A stretch of DNA of 64,000 nucleotides from Nordella sp. HKS 07 (GTDB lineage: Bacteria; Pseudomonadota; Alphaproteobacteria; Rhizobiales; Aestuariivirgaceae). The translations under genes and the position numbers were made by a program. The stretch spans positions 1,878,001-1,942,000 of the forward strand of contig NZ_CP049258.1 of NCBI RefSeq assembly GCF_011046735.1, given 5' to 3'. The notes beneath the pieces are model-generated. The model was not told where the DNA came from, did not search any database, and was given only the letters and a program-made list of their open reading frames with translations. Below, in pieces: positions 17,146-26,557 of this stretch (its first letter is position 1; each line of letters starts with the position of its first letter).

Positions 17146-18570
17146 TCACGGCGCGCTCACCTTTTCGATATCGGGCAACATCCACGCCTTTTTCTCGAAC
17201 AGCGCCTTGGTGGGACCATAGAGGCGGAACATCACCTCGAAGCCGCGCTTCGGATCGGTCGGCACCCAATTGCGTTCCTGGCCTTGCGGAGCGCTTGGGC
17301 CGAAATAGATATCGACCGAGCCGTCTTCGTTCGTCTTCATGTCGGTATTGTTCGAAGCGCGGCTGGCGCGATCCATGTTCTTGATCAAGGCATGCGTATC
17401 GCGGTCATAGGCGGTCGCCGACCAATATTGCTCGACCGGCACATCGGGCGGCACATGGAGACGGTACATTTTTCCACCGTCCAGGCTGTTGCCGTCCTTA
17501 TCCTTGATCGTCATCAGATAGAATTGACCGGCGCCCAGTCTTTTGATGCCGATATACGCGTAAGTGTAGGCGAGTCCGCGCAAATCGACTGGATATTGAT
17601 CCGGATCGCTATAACCTGACTGGGTCGCCTTCATGAATTCCTGCGCCGCCGGCAGCGCCCAGCGGCTGCCTTCGAAGAAGGGTGGAAAGAACTCTTCATA
17701 CCTGGCCGCGAGCAAGGCCTTTGCTTCCGCTATTCCCTTCTGCAAAGCCTCCCTGGTCCGCTGATCGGGTTTGAAGGGCTTGCCCTTTTCGATGCCGAGC
17801 GTCCTGAGCTGGTCGATCATGACGCGGTCACGGTCTAGCCAGGGCTCGCTCTGGATAATGCCATGCAGCGACTGGAAGAAGCTCAGATCGTAGCGGATGG
17901 TGGAATCGTAGATGACGTCCTGGACGTCGGTGAAGACGGTCGGGGCCGGCTTGGCGGCCTGCGACAAAGGATAGACCTTGATCCGCTTGCCATAGGCGAC
18001 CGACTTCTCGACGTTGGCAGGCTCATGGCTTTTGAGATTGGAACGCATCAGCGCATAGCTGGTGAAGGTGCCGGGGCGCAGAACGAAATATCCGCCGGGG
18101 GCTTTCTTGACATAGCCTGGCGGGAGGATCAGATATTTGCCGCCCTTGCCCTTGTCGGCGCCCAAAGCCCCCGCATCCTCGAGCGGCATTTGCCAGATAT
18201 CCACGATATTGGCGTTGAGCGAGCCGCCTTTGGCGGGTGGCACCTCGATGACGACGGGCCCGACCTCCTTTGTATTGACGAAGGTCATGAAATAGATGGC
18301 ATCCGGATTGGGGGTGAGCGTCTGATTGCGCCAGTCGAGCGGCTTTCCCCAATAGATGACCTGGTTCTCCTTGCCCTTCGTCTTGCTGAGCATCTCCTGA
18401 CGCATGAGGTCGGTATTGACCGCCGGCATGCCCCAGATGACCGCCTCCACGGCGCGCCGCTCGATGGCACGGCGGGCCAGTTCCTCGGCGGAGAAATCCT
18501 GTGCCGATGCCGCGAATGGCATGAGGACGAGCAACAGCGCGGCGATGACAGTTTTCTTCACATACGGCAT
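17146..18570 (-). CDS. DUF1254/DUF1214 exported protein
   Basis: About 474 residues with a signal peptide (MPYVKKTVIAALLLVLMPFAASA-QD). The body shows the family landmarks: VEAVIWGMPAVNTDLMRQEM near the start, NPDAIYFMTFVNTKEVGPVV, a GPDRGKGG-like GADKGKGGKYLILPPGY, and a C-terminal DUF1214 part (WSATAYDRDTHALIKN, DIYFGPSAPQGQERNWVPT). The family has no firmly established reaction. It follows the SphA-like gene by 11 bases and is probably cotranscribed with it. ATG 18570 was chosen over ATG 18585, which would overlap the upstream stop and lengthen the signal peptide. A second member is at 51397-52920. Confidence 0.88.
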   Translation of the reverse strand: MPYVKKTVIAALLLVLMPFAASAQDFSAEELARRAIERRAVEAVIWGMPAVNTDLMRQEMLSKTKGKENQVIYWGKPLDWRNQTLTPNPDAIYFMTFVNTKEVGPVVIEVPPAKGGSLNANIVDIWQMPLEDAGALGADKGKGGKYLILPPGYVKKAPGGYFVLRPGTFTSYALMRSNLKSHEPANVEKSVAYGKRIKVYPLSQAAKPAPTVFTDVQDVIYDSTIRYDLSFFQSLHGIIQSEPWLDRDRVMIDQLRTLGIEKGKPFKPDQRTREALQKGIAEAKALLAARYEEFFPPFFEGSRWALPAAQEFMKATQSGYSDPDQYPVDLRGLAYTYAYIGIKRLGAGQFYLMTIKDKDGNSLDGGKMYRLHVPPDVPVEQYWSATAYDRDTHALIKNMDRASRASNNTDMKTNEDGSVDIYFGPSAPQGQERNWVPTDPKRGFEVMFRLYGPTKALFEKKAWMLPDIEKVSAP

Positions 18571-18581
18571 AGCGACGCCGG

Positions 18582-19565
18582 TCACTTGCCGGCTTTCGGC
18601 GTCAGCGCCAATGTCAACCAGACATTCCAGCCTTCCGCGCGATTCTCGGCGCCGAATTCGTAAAAGCCTTTCAGATTCACATAGCCCTGCATGTCGCCGG
18701 CCGGGACGAAATAGCCGATCTGCGGCCCGACGCCGAAGATACGAGACTTGAAATCGCCGAGTGTGGCGCCTGAGCCACTGTCACCCGTGAGCTGCTGATA
18801 GTAGTAGCCGACGGCGCCCACATGAACCTGCTGCGACAGGAAGTGCGAGGCGGCCACGTCGAAATGACTGTCGATGCCATTCTGGTAGTTGGTGTCCGGG
18901 TTCTCAAAATTATAAGTGAGACCGCTGGCGATCGAGAATTCGTTTCCTGATTGCGGGTTGAAATAGGTATAGGCGAGGCCGCCATCGATCGCGCCATGGC
19001 CAATGCCGAGATTGGCGAGGCGGTCGGGCTGATAATCACCGACCGGTATATCACCCATCACATAAGTCATGAAGTTGTTGACGCCCGCATTCCATCTGAG
19101 CGCCGCCATTGGGTAGAGATCGCCGACGCCGACCAGCGTGTCGGTGCGCTGTCCCGAAATCTGACCACCATTCGGACCCGTCAAGGTGGCTTCGGCCGAG
19201 GCTTTGACTTTCCCTGCGAGCCCCACCACGCTGAGGGAAGGCGACCCGCCCAATATCGTCGTATCGAATGTGTAGCCGGGACCGAAGCCTATGACGCTCA
19301 GATCCGCATCGAGCCCGGCATGAACTTGTCCGCCTTGCGGAAACTGCTGACCACCACCAGCCTTCACCGATGAATAATAGGCGAGACCCGTTGCCGACCA
19401 GCCCGGCGCGCCGGGTATGGCAATGAGGCTGCCGAACTGGCCCGACAGCCAGAAGGCGACACCGCCTTCATCGGCATGAGCTTTGGGTGCCAGGCTTGCA
19501 GCCAGTGCTGCGGCAATTCCCATAGAAGCGATAGAACGCCCTCTCGACACGATCGTGCTGGACAT
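18582..19565 (-). CDS. SphA-like / MetA-pathway-of-phenol-degradation outer-membrane channel
   Basis: About 327 residues with a signal peptide ending KAHA-DE. It begins GGVAFWLSGQFGSLIAIPGAPGW, continues with paired beta strands (LNAGVNNFMTYVMGDIPVGDY-like segments, VHVGAVGYYYQQLTG, GYFVPAGDMQGYVNLKG) and ends in a strand, WLTLALTP. This is the pattern of the Phenol_MetA_deg/SphA family, thought to be outer-membrane channels for hydrophobic or aromatic substrates. ATG 19565 follows a GGGGAAA site. The DUF1254 gene follows after 11 bases, so the pair probably works on one substrate. A GGTCCA motif lies 65 bases upstream. Confidence 0.82.
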   Translation of the reverse strand: MSSTIVSRGRSIASMGIAAALAASLAPKAHADEGGVAFWLSGQFGSLIAIPGAPGWSATGLAYYSSVKAGGGQQFPQGGQVHAGLDADLSVIGFGPGYTFDTTILGGSPSLSVVGLAGKVKASAEATLTGPNGGQISGQRTDTLVGVGDLYPMAALRWNAGVNNFMTYVMGDIPVGDYQPDRLANLGIGHGAIDGGLAYTYFNPQSGNEFSIASGLTYNFENPDTNYQNGIDSHFDVAASHFLSQQVHVGAVGYYYQQLTGDSGSGATLGDFKSRIFGVGPQIGYFVPAGDMQGYVNLKGFYEFGAENRAEGWNVWLTLALTPKAGK

Positions 19566-19627
19566 GTCGTTTCCCCGATTCCCCATTCCGCCCGATGGCG
19601 GTGATTATGCAAGGGAAGCCGTCCCGA

Positions 19628-19650
19628 GGCCAGTTGGACCAAGGTCCATC
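19628..19650 (-). promoter_or_regulatory. Shared GGTCCA motif, site 5 (upstream of SphA-DUF1254 operon)
   Basis: Reverse strand GGACCTTGGTCCAACTGG, about 65 bases before the SphA-like start. It includes a 14-base palindrome, TGGACC-TT-GGTCCA (19635-19648), suggesting a dimeric DNA-binding protein. This is the only one of the five copies with both half-sites perfect. Confidence 0.55.
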
Positions 19651-19688
19651 GAATAAAAATTAGCTATATCAAATGCTTGGAGCTATTT

Positions 19689-20435
19689 TTATCCGCGTCC
19701 GACGAATGGCATCTCATTCGCCATCACGGTCATGAACAGGACATTGGCGTCGAGCGGCAAGGAAGCCATGTGGACGACGGCGTTCACCACGTGGCGGACG
19801 TCCATCGTCGGCTCCGGCTTCGTCGTGCCATCAGCCTGCAGGACGCCGCTCTTCATGCGCGCCGTCATTTCTGTGCCGGCATTGCCGATATCGATCTGCC
19901 CGCAGGCGATATTGTATTTGCGGCCATCGAGCGAGGTGGAACGGGTGAGGCCGGTGATCGCATGTTTCGTCGCCGTATAGGGCGCCGACAAAGGCCGCGG
20001 CACATGGGCGGAGATCGAGCCGTTATTGATGATGCGGCCGCCCGCCGGCGACTGCGCTTTCATCAGCCGGAAGGCTTCCTGCGTGCAATAAAAGGCGCCC
20101 GACAGATTGGTGTCGACCACGGCCTTCCATTGCGCGGGCGTCAGATCTTCCAAAGGTACCGCCGGCGCGCCGATGCCGGCATTGTTGAACAGGACATCGA
20201 GCCGGCCGAAGGCCTTCCGGGTCTCCGCGAAGAGTTGGGCGGCGGAGGCGGGATCCCCCACATCGGTCGGGACCGCCAGGCACTTGCCTCTTATCTCGGC
20301 CTTCACCGCCTCGAGCTTATCCTTGTTTCGCCCGGCGAGAACGACCGCATAACCCGATTCGGCCAATCCCTTCGCCACGGCACGGCCTATCCCTGAACCG
20401 GCTCCGGTAACCATCGCAACTTTGAGTTCGGTCAA
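19689..20435 (-). CDS. Short-chain dehydrogenase/reductase (SDR)
   Basis: A 248-residue classical SDR. The cofactor motif TGAGSGIG is at 10-17, NNAG at 84-87, the catalytic Ser at 140 (NNGSISAH), and Tyr153-x3-Lys157 (PYTATKHAI). It reduces or oxidises an alcohol/carbonyl with NAD(P). The start is a TTG at 20435 preceded by GGAGACG, which is the only sensible start before the Rossmann strand. It lies downstream of nothing on its strand within 250 bases, and ends about 120 bases before the SphA-like promoter region. Substrate unknown. Confidence 0.88.
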   Translation of the reverse strand: MTELKVAMVTGAGSGIGRAVAKGLAESGYAVVLAGRNKDKLEAVKAEIRGKCLAVPTDVGDPASAAQLFAETRKAFGRLDVLFNNAGIGAPAVPLEDLTPAQWKAVVDTNLSGAFYCTQEAFRLMKAQSPAGGRIINNGSISAHVPRPLSAPYTATKHAITGLTRSTSLDGRKYNIACGQIDIGNAGTEMTARMKSGVLQADGTTKPEPTMDVRHVVNAVVHMASLPLDANVLFMTVMANEMPFVGRG

Positions 20436-20686
20436 ATCGCGTCTCCCTGGCTTCGTCGGCCGGCATGCTTACCACAATCGAATCAAACAACAGAATCAAT
20501 ATGAAGGAGCGGTCACGCGCAGCGGCCGACGACGCATTCCGCAGCCTTCGGGATGAACGTTAAGGAACAAGCGATTGCGGGTTCCCAACATCCAAGGTAT
20601 AATTTCCGCTTGAGGGCTAAGCGACTGCTGAGTTTCTGGGAAGGCAGATAAGCATTCGACCGGTGTAGCAGCCGTGGGAGTGTTTC

Positions 20687-23146
20687 GTGTATTGTCCCTC
20701 TGACGATCGCACCAAGCCGCCTTTATCCAATGCTGTCCGGCTTCTGAACGGATGGCTGTGGGTTGTCTTTCTGTTATGCATTGTCGGGACGGCCAAGGCG
20801 CAATCGAGCCTGAGCGAAGGCTATGCGCGCGAACTGGCCCCGCTCTCGAACAGTGAACGCGTCGGTAGCGAGATCTGGTTCAACGCCACCGCTTTCAACG
20901 ACCGCTTCTTCACCTACGGTTTTCAGCAGCGCCTGGGCGGCCTGATCGACTGGTACGGTATTCTCGCCGCCTCGAAAAAGCAGGACATCTTCCAGGCTTG
21001 GGGTGGCATCCCCGATCCCGATTGCTGCGTGCCGGGCGAACCCGATTGTCCGGCCAAGACATTGGCCGAGACCTATGGCTTCCAATGGTGTCCCGGCGAT
21101 GATGCGCTTCTGCAATTCATCGGCAAATATGGCTATCGCGATCCGGCCTGCGACCTGAAGGACACGCCGGCTCAGGGCACCGACCAGCGCCAGAGCTCTT
21201 GCGATCTCCATTTCGGCACCTCGACCGGTATTCTGGGCCTGCGCAAATTCCCCAATCCGCGCTTCGACAAGGAGGCCTGGCTCAAGCTCAACGGCAGCCC
21301 CGAATCCTGGGAAGGCTATCGCGGCACGCTATCAACCTATCCGACCGATGCGGCAGCGCGCGCCAACCGCCTGTTCGACGGCTCCATCGAGCCGCCTTTC
21401 CGGATCGGAATGGCCTGCGGCGCCTGCCATATCGGATTCAAGCCCGGCAATCCGCCGAAGGATCCCGACCAACCTCTGTGGGAGAATATCGACGGCCTGG
21501 TCGGCAACCAATATAGCCGCGTGTCGAACTTGCTGGGCTCGGGCTTCGGCAAGCACGCGCTCGAATGGCAACTTATCGCCAGGGCGAGGCCAGGTATCGT
21601 CGACACATCGGCGCTGCCGATGGATTACGTCTCCAATCCCGGCACCATGAATTCGATCATCAATTTCGCGCGCCGACCTCTTTTCGAGCATGACGTCCTG
21701 AAATGGCGCAAGGCATCGGCCTGCCCGGCGGGAGCTCCTGCCGACACATGCTGGTGCGAGCCCGGCAAGCCCGGCAAATGCTGGGAGCGCTCGACCAAGA
21801 AGGAGCTGGTGCCGAACATCCTCAAGGGCGGAGAGGATTCGATCGGCATGGAGGAGGCGATCCAGCGCGTCTATTTCAATATCGGCTCGTGCTCCGAGCA
21901 ATGCTGGCTCAACCACATTCCGGATCTGCGCGCCGCTGATCCCAATCAGCGCAATTACGGCCAGACGCCTTTCGATATCGGTCAATGCCGGCGCGACTGC
22001 GCGAGCTTCCGCGCCATCGAGGACCGCCTCCCCGATGTGAAGGCGTTCTTCCTCACCGCCCGCCCGAGCGATCTCTGGAAAGCACGGGGTCTCGCTTCAC
22101 CCGCGGCACTCGAAGCCCAGCTCGACACGCAGTTTTTCCCCGGCGCGGTGAAGCGTGGCCGCGACATCTTTGCGCGGCAATGTGCGAGCTGCCATTCGAG
22201 CGGCAAGCCGCCTTTCGACAATACCGATTTCCTGGCCACCGTTCCGGGCGATCCGACCTTGCGGGCCGATTGGCTGGGCAATGACGCGGTGGAGCCGGCG
22301 AGCGAGATCGGCACCTATGCCGGGCGCGCCATGCATTCGAATCACATGCCGAGCCGCGTCTGGGAGCAATATGCCGCCTTGGATCTCAAGGACCGCCCAC
22401 GCGACCCGGCGCGGCCCGAAATCATGGCCGGCGCCGGGCGCGGCTATTACCGCAATGTGTCGCTGCTCTCGGCCTGGGCGGATGCGCCCTTCATGCACAA
22501 CAACGCCATCGGCCCGGAGATCTGCGGAAAGCCGAACGACAAGGCGCTCGATTTCTACGATTCACCCTATGTGGATTCGCAAGGCAAACCCCTCGCCTCG
22601 CCGCCCGCCTGCCTTCCCTATGACACGAGCGTCGACGGCCGCTTCCAACTCTATGTCGCCTCGATGCGCGACCTGCTCAACCCGCAGAAGCGCATCGACA
22701 AGATGCATCTCCTCGATGACGACATCATAATCGACATCGCGCCCAAGCTACAGAATCCGGAACTGAACAAGCTCCTCGGCATCGAGATCAGTGTGCGCGT
22801 GCCAAAAGGCTATCCAGCGCTCGCCATCAACAGCCTGCGCTTCAAGGACCTCATCCAGGATGCCGTGCTGCGCCGCACCGATCCCGGCAAGCTCGACGAG
22901 AAATACGCCGGGTTGCTCGACAAGGACCAACTCGCCGATCTGAAGGACGGCCTGCAGCGCCTGATCCTCGAGGCCATCGTGAAGGATCGCCCCACCGTGA
23001 TCGATCTCGTCGCCGACCGTGACAAGTTCGTGCAGCGCTTCTATTCCAACATTCTCGGGCGCGTCGAGAACAGCGGCCACCGCTTCGGCGAGACCTTGTC
23101 GGATGAGGACAAAGACGCCCTCATCGCTTTCGTGGCCACGCTATGA
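20687..23146 (+). CDS. Large di-haem c-type cytochrome, cysteine-rich
   Basis: An 819-residue exported protein with a signal segment to about residue 38 (TAKA-QS). It has two covalent haem sites, CGACH (244-248) and CASCH (499-503), about 255 residues apart. That is wider than in most di-haem peroxidases and recalls the RoxA/MauG-like group, but identity is not settled. It has many extra cysteines (113, 114, 121, 135, 155, 172, 346, 355, 357, 365, 402, 406, 434, 438), suggesting disulphides. GTG 20687 follows a GTGGGAG site. The gene overlaps the next by four bases (ATGA) and heads a run of seven genes. Likely periplasmic or secreted; a redox enzyme or electron carrier is a fair inference, the substrate is not known. 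Confidence 0.8.
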   Translation: MYCPSDDRTKPPLSNAVRLLNGWLWVVFLLCIVGTAKAQSSLSEGYARELAPLSNSERVGSEIWFNATAFNDRFFTYGFQQRLGGLIDWYGILAASKKQDIFQAWGGIPDPDCCVPGEPDCPAKTLAETYGFQWCPGDDALLQFIGKYGYRDPACDLKDTPAQGTDQRQSSCDLHFGTSTGILGLRKFPNPRFDKEAWLKLNGSPESWEGYRGTLSTYPTDAAARANRLFDGSIEPPFRIGMACGACHIGFKPGNPPKDPDQPLWENIDGLVGNQYSRVSNLLGSGFGKHALEWQLIARARPGIVDTSALPMDYVSNPGTMNSIINFARRPLFEHDVLKWRKASACPAGAPADTCWCEPGKPGKCWERSTKKELVPNILKGGEDSIGMEEAIQRVYFNIGSCSEQCWLNHIPDLRAADPNQRNYGQTPFDIGQCRRDCASFRAIEDRLPDVKAFFLTARPSDLWKARGLASPAALEAQLDTQFFPGAVKRGRDIFARQCASCHSSGKPPFDNTDFLATVPGDPTLRADWLGNDAVEPASEIGTYAGRAMHSNHMPSRVWEQYAALDLKDRPRDPARPEIMAGAGRGYYRNVSLLSAWADAPFMHNNAIGPEICGKPNDKALDFYDSPYVDSQGKPLASPPACLPYDTSVDGRFQLYVASMRDLLNPQKRIDKMHLLDDDIIIDIAPKLQNPELNKLLGIEISVRVPKGYPALAINSLRFKDLIQDAVLRRTDPGKLDEKYAGLLDKDQLADLKDGLQRLILEAIVKDRPTVIDLVADRDKFVQRFYSNILGRVENSGHRFGETLSDEDKDALIAFVATL

Positions 23147-24096
23147 CGGCACGCCATTTCATCAGCACGCTCGGGGTCGCGCTGCTTCTCGCCATCGCGG
23201 CCCTCGCTTATCTGTGGCACGCGCCCGCCGAGAATACGCCCGAACGGCCCGACATTGCTTTCGCGCCGCTCACCGACACTACCCTCAAGGATCCCGACAA
23301 CCCGATTAAGGTGTTCCACGTCGATTTCGCCAGGATCGAGCATGACCTGCCGCTGAGCCTCGCCGATCGCGCCAAGATCACGCCGGAGAATCTGAAAACG
23401 CTGAGTCAGGAAGAGATTGATCAGATCTATGCGCGGCTCACCGCCGGCCCCATTCCGGATGGCTTCATGCGCGGCGATCTCTTTTTCGCAAAAGGCGAGA
23501 AGGGCTTGCGGACCCGGCTCGGTGAGATCCTCGATGGCGGCCTGGGTACCGTCGCCGACACGAAGATCGAGGCGCTGGAGAAGTTCGGGCGGTCCTTGTG
23601 GAAGGGCAAGCGCTTTTATCGTGACGAACGGATACTGCGCAACGTGATCGAGGATTTCAAGCCGCTCGAGGGGCTCATCGACGATCCAGGCAAACTCCAG
23701 ACGGTCGAGATTCCACGCCAGGGGCTCCTGTCCTACATCAGCCCGCGCACCACCGCCTGGCTCCTGTTTCCCGCCAAGCTGTATTGCGGCCAGAGTCTCG
23801 TCGACGGCCGGCGTGAATCGATCATCATCGATTACGCCTATACGCACGATCTGCCGGGCTACATGGAAAGGCCCGATGCGCTGGCAGGCCGCGGCGGCCT
23901 CATGATCCGCGACGAGATCCGTATGGTGCGGCCCGGCTTCTATCTCGGACGCGCTTATGCCAACCGCGTGTTTCTCCTGAATTTCACCGTCTATGATGCG
24001 GAGACCGCCGACAATGGCCTTCAGGCCTTCCTGGACGGCAAGCCCGTCGCGGAAGATTGCTGGGTGGGCGAGCAAGGTGTGGCGGCGGCTCAATAG
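23143..24096 (+). CDS. Unknown exported/anchored protein in cytochrome operon
   Basis: 317 residues. An N-terminal hydrophobic helix (FISTLGVALLLAIAALAYLW) serves as signal or membrane anchor; the rest is soluble. There is no CxxCH. Segments such as IPDGFMRGDLFFAKGEKGLR, WKGKRFYRDERILRN and VRPGFYLGRAYANRVFLLNF are well ordered and coding-like, but I do not recognise a family. ATGA overlap with the gene before and a 20-base overlap with the gene after show translational coupling, so it probably forms part of the same complex or pathway as the cytochromes. Confidence 0.7.
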   Translation: MTARHFISTLGVALLLAIAALAYLWHAPAENTPERPDIAFAPLTDTTLKDPDNPIKVFHVDFARIEHDLPLSLADRAKITPENLKTLSQEEIDQIYARLTAGPIPDGFMRGDLFFAKGEKGLRTRLGEILDGGLGTVADTKIEALEKFGRSLWKGKRFYRDERILRNVIEDFKPLEGLIDDPGKLQTVEIPRQGLLSYISPRTTAWLLFPAKLYCGQSLVDGRRESIIIDYAYTHDLPGYMERPDALAGRGGLMIRDEIRMVRPGFYLGRAYANRVFLLNFTVYDAETADNGLQAFLDGKPVAEDCWVGEQGVAAAQ

Positions 24097-24979
24097 AGCG
24101 CTCGGCCCCGCTGCGCTGACCGTTACGGTGATGGCGAGCACCGCCATCGCCGGAACCGCGTTCGATCGTCTCTATCCGGCCAATAATGGCGCTCTTTCGC
24201 TGCCCTATCCATTCGCCCGGTTGATCGAGGATCTGAAAGTGCGGACGGGAGCCGAGATCCAGCTGGGCTTCGTGCCGCTCGGCCGCTCGCTGCAACGCTA
24301 CGCCGCTGATCCCGATTTTTTCGCCTCGCCCCGCATCATCCTGGCGGTGATCGGCAACGGCGCGCCTGGACACGGGCTGCGCGACCGATTGTTCATGGGC
24401 TATCAGCCGGCCGCCCGCGCCATCGAGATCATCTCGTTCGACGAGGCGGAGGGGCGCTTCCGCTTCGCGCAAGTCGATGATTACGGGCCGCAAGGCCGGC
24501 CCGCTTTGGCTGAGCTCAATGAGGATGTCTGCGCCACCTGCCATCAAGCCCGCAGCCCCATTTTCTCCGCGCCGCCCTGGGACGAGACGAATGCCAATCC
24601 GCGCGTCGTCGCGGCGCTGCCGAAGGCTTTCGAGGGACTTGCCATCCATCAGGATTTCGATGGCCTCGACCAGTTCGCCAGATCGGTGATGCGGGCCAAT
24701 CGGCTTCTCGTCGCGACGCAACTGAAACACGCGCTCGCCGGTCAGGATGCCGACAGTCTGGCCAAGGCCTTTCCGCAGGGCCTTGCCGTCACCGAGCCGA
24801 AAATCCCCAATCGCGATCCCCTGGCGCTGATCGCATCCGGCGTACCCGCCGACAAGACGCTCGAGACCCAGGGCGTCTTCGCGCCGGAGACGCCGCGCCA
24901 GCCGGTACTTCTCTGGAAGCCGGGACTGACCGGCTCGGAAGATGCGTTGCGCCTGATCGAGGAGGCGGAACTGCCATGA
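24077..24979 (+). CDS. Mono-haem c-type cytochrome-like protein
   Basis: About 300 residues from a GTG at 24077, inside the end of the previous gene. A longer frame upstream (to 23993) is unlikely because it would overlap the earlier gene by over 100 bases. A hydrophobic N-terminus (ALTVTVMASTAIAGTAFDRL) is a signal peptide. One haem site, CATCH, is at 152-156 in NEDVCATCHQARSPIFS. The front half (PYPFARLIEDLKVRTGAE, LGFVPLGRSLQRYAADPDFF) is typical of no family I can name. It overlaps the next gene by four bases (ATGA). Confidence 0.75.
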   Translation: MWRRLNRALGPAALTVTVMASTAIAGTAFDRLYPANNGALSLPYPFARLIEDLKVRTGAEIQLGFVPLGRSLQRYAADPDFFASPRIILAVIGNGAPGHGLRDRLFMGYQPAARAIEIISFDEAEGRFRFAQVDDYGPQGRPALAELNEDVCATCHQARSPIFSAPPWDETNANPRVVAALPKAFEGLAIHQDFDGLDQFARSVMRANRLLVATQLKHALAGQDADSLAKAFPQGLAVTEPKIPNRDPLALIASGVPADKTLETQGVFAPETPRQPVLLWKPGLTGSEDALRLIEEAELP

Positions 24980-26546
24980 CCTTCACCTGGCGCAGGACCG
25001 CCCAAGTCGTTCTCGCACTCGTCGTCCTGGGGGGGTCTATTTCGGCTGGCGCCTCAGCCGCGACGAGCCGGAGAGCTTCGCGTCCGGCGCGATGCAGTTC
25101 AAATATGGCTCGACCGGCGGCGACAAGAATTTCGGCATTCCCTTCCCGGTCTGGGAGGTGCTTCCGGTCCTCTTCAAGGACAAGCTGCCGAAGGGTCGCG
25201 AGGATCAGGGCTGGGGCGCCTTCGGCTTCATCAGCGAGACTTTCGCCGATAAGGACGAGCACCCGCGCCGGCCGCGGCCGATCGGCACGACCTTGCGCAA
25301 CTATATGGGGATCGAGCGCATCTTCCTGAATTGCGCCGCCTGCCATGCCGGCGTCGTAACGCCGGCGCCTGGCGGCCAGCGCCTCGTCGTGCTCGGCATG
25401 CCCGCCAACACGGTCGATCTCGAAGGCTTCCAGAATTTCCTCGTGGCCATCGCCAACGATCCGCGCTTCACCGCCGACGACATCCTCAAAGCGATCGATA
25501 ACCAGAAGGTCGACATCGACATCATCAACCGCCTGGCGCTGCGTTTCATCGGTGTCCAGCAGATGAAGGACCTGATCATCGGCATCGGCAAGCGGTTCGA
25601 ATTCACCACGGCGGAGCCCGCATTCGGCCCGGGCCGCTTCGATACCTTCTCGCCGGCCAAGGCCCTTATGGCTTGGCCGTTCGAGAACATTCCGGCGCAT
25701 GAGCGGATCGGCGTCGTCGACTTTCCATCCGTCTGGCTGCAGGACAAGAAGCGCTCAATGTGGCTCCACTGGGACGGCAACAACAACAAGCTCGAGGAGC
25801 GCAACCGCTCGGCAGCCTTCGGCACCGGCGCCAATTTTCCACTGCTCGACCGGGCTTCGGTGAAGCGCATGGAGGAGTGGCTGCTTACTGCGCGGCCGCC
25901 CGACTTCGCCACGACCTTGAAGGTTACGATCGATGCGGCCAAGGCCGCCCGCGGCAAGGTTCTCTATGAAAGCGCCTGCGCCAACTGTCATGGTGCCACG
26001 GGCACCGACTTCACCGGCACGTTCGTCGGCAAGACGACGCCTATCGCCCAGATCGGCACCGACCGTTACCGCTTCGACAATTATACCTATGATCTCATGC
26101 TCAATCAGAGCACGCTTTATGCCGGCAATGCCGAGGAGCGCTTTCAGAATTTCCGCAAGAGCGACGGCTACGCCAACATGCCGCTCGACGGCCTGTGGCT
26201 GAGGGCGCCCTATCTGCACAACGGATCCGTGCCCAGCCTGCGCGATCTCCTGAGAAAGCCCGCCGACCGTCCGGCGATGTTCTATCGCGGCTACACGGTC
26301 TATGACCCAGTCGATCTGGGTTTCGTGTCGCGACCCGACCAGATTCCGGATGCCGCCAAGGCGCAGCTCTTCTGCTATGCCACCAATGCGGCCGGGCTTG
26401 CGCAGTGCGGGGCGAACGCGCCCGACAACCGCGATACCTGCGATGCCGCGACATGCAAGGGCAACGGCAATGGCGGCCACGATTATGGCACATCGCTGCC
26501 CGACGCCGACAAAGACGCGCTCATCGAATATCTCAAGACGTTCTGA
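24976..26546 (+). pseudogene. Membrane-anchored di-haem cytochrome, frameshifted in a G7 run
   Basis: The ATG at 24976 overlaps the previous stop (ATGA) and begins a membrane helix, MTFTWRRTAQVVLALVVLGG. At the seven Gs of 25029-25035 the frame goes wrong. With eight Gs it would read VVLGGVYFGWRLSRDEPESF and run on into AMQFKYGSTGGDKNFGIPFP and the rest to 26546. The main frame carries CAACH (81-85 from the ATG at 25092) and CANCH (296-300). It is a paralogue of the next gene (shared QFKYGS, GIP-P, haem spacing). The span of 1,571 bases is one short of a multiple of three. If the run length varies in the population, this could be a phase-variable switch; it could equally be a homopolymer read error. 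Restart at 25092 would lack the anchor. Confidence 0.85.
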
Positions 26547-26557
26547 GAGGCCGCTCC

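Noticed and set aside
25021-25040. Programmed ribosomal frameshift at the G7 run
   Set aside because: No slippery heptamer of the usual kind, stimulatory hairpin or upstream Shine-Dalgarno was evident; phase variation or read error is simpler.
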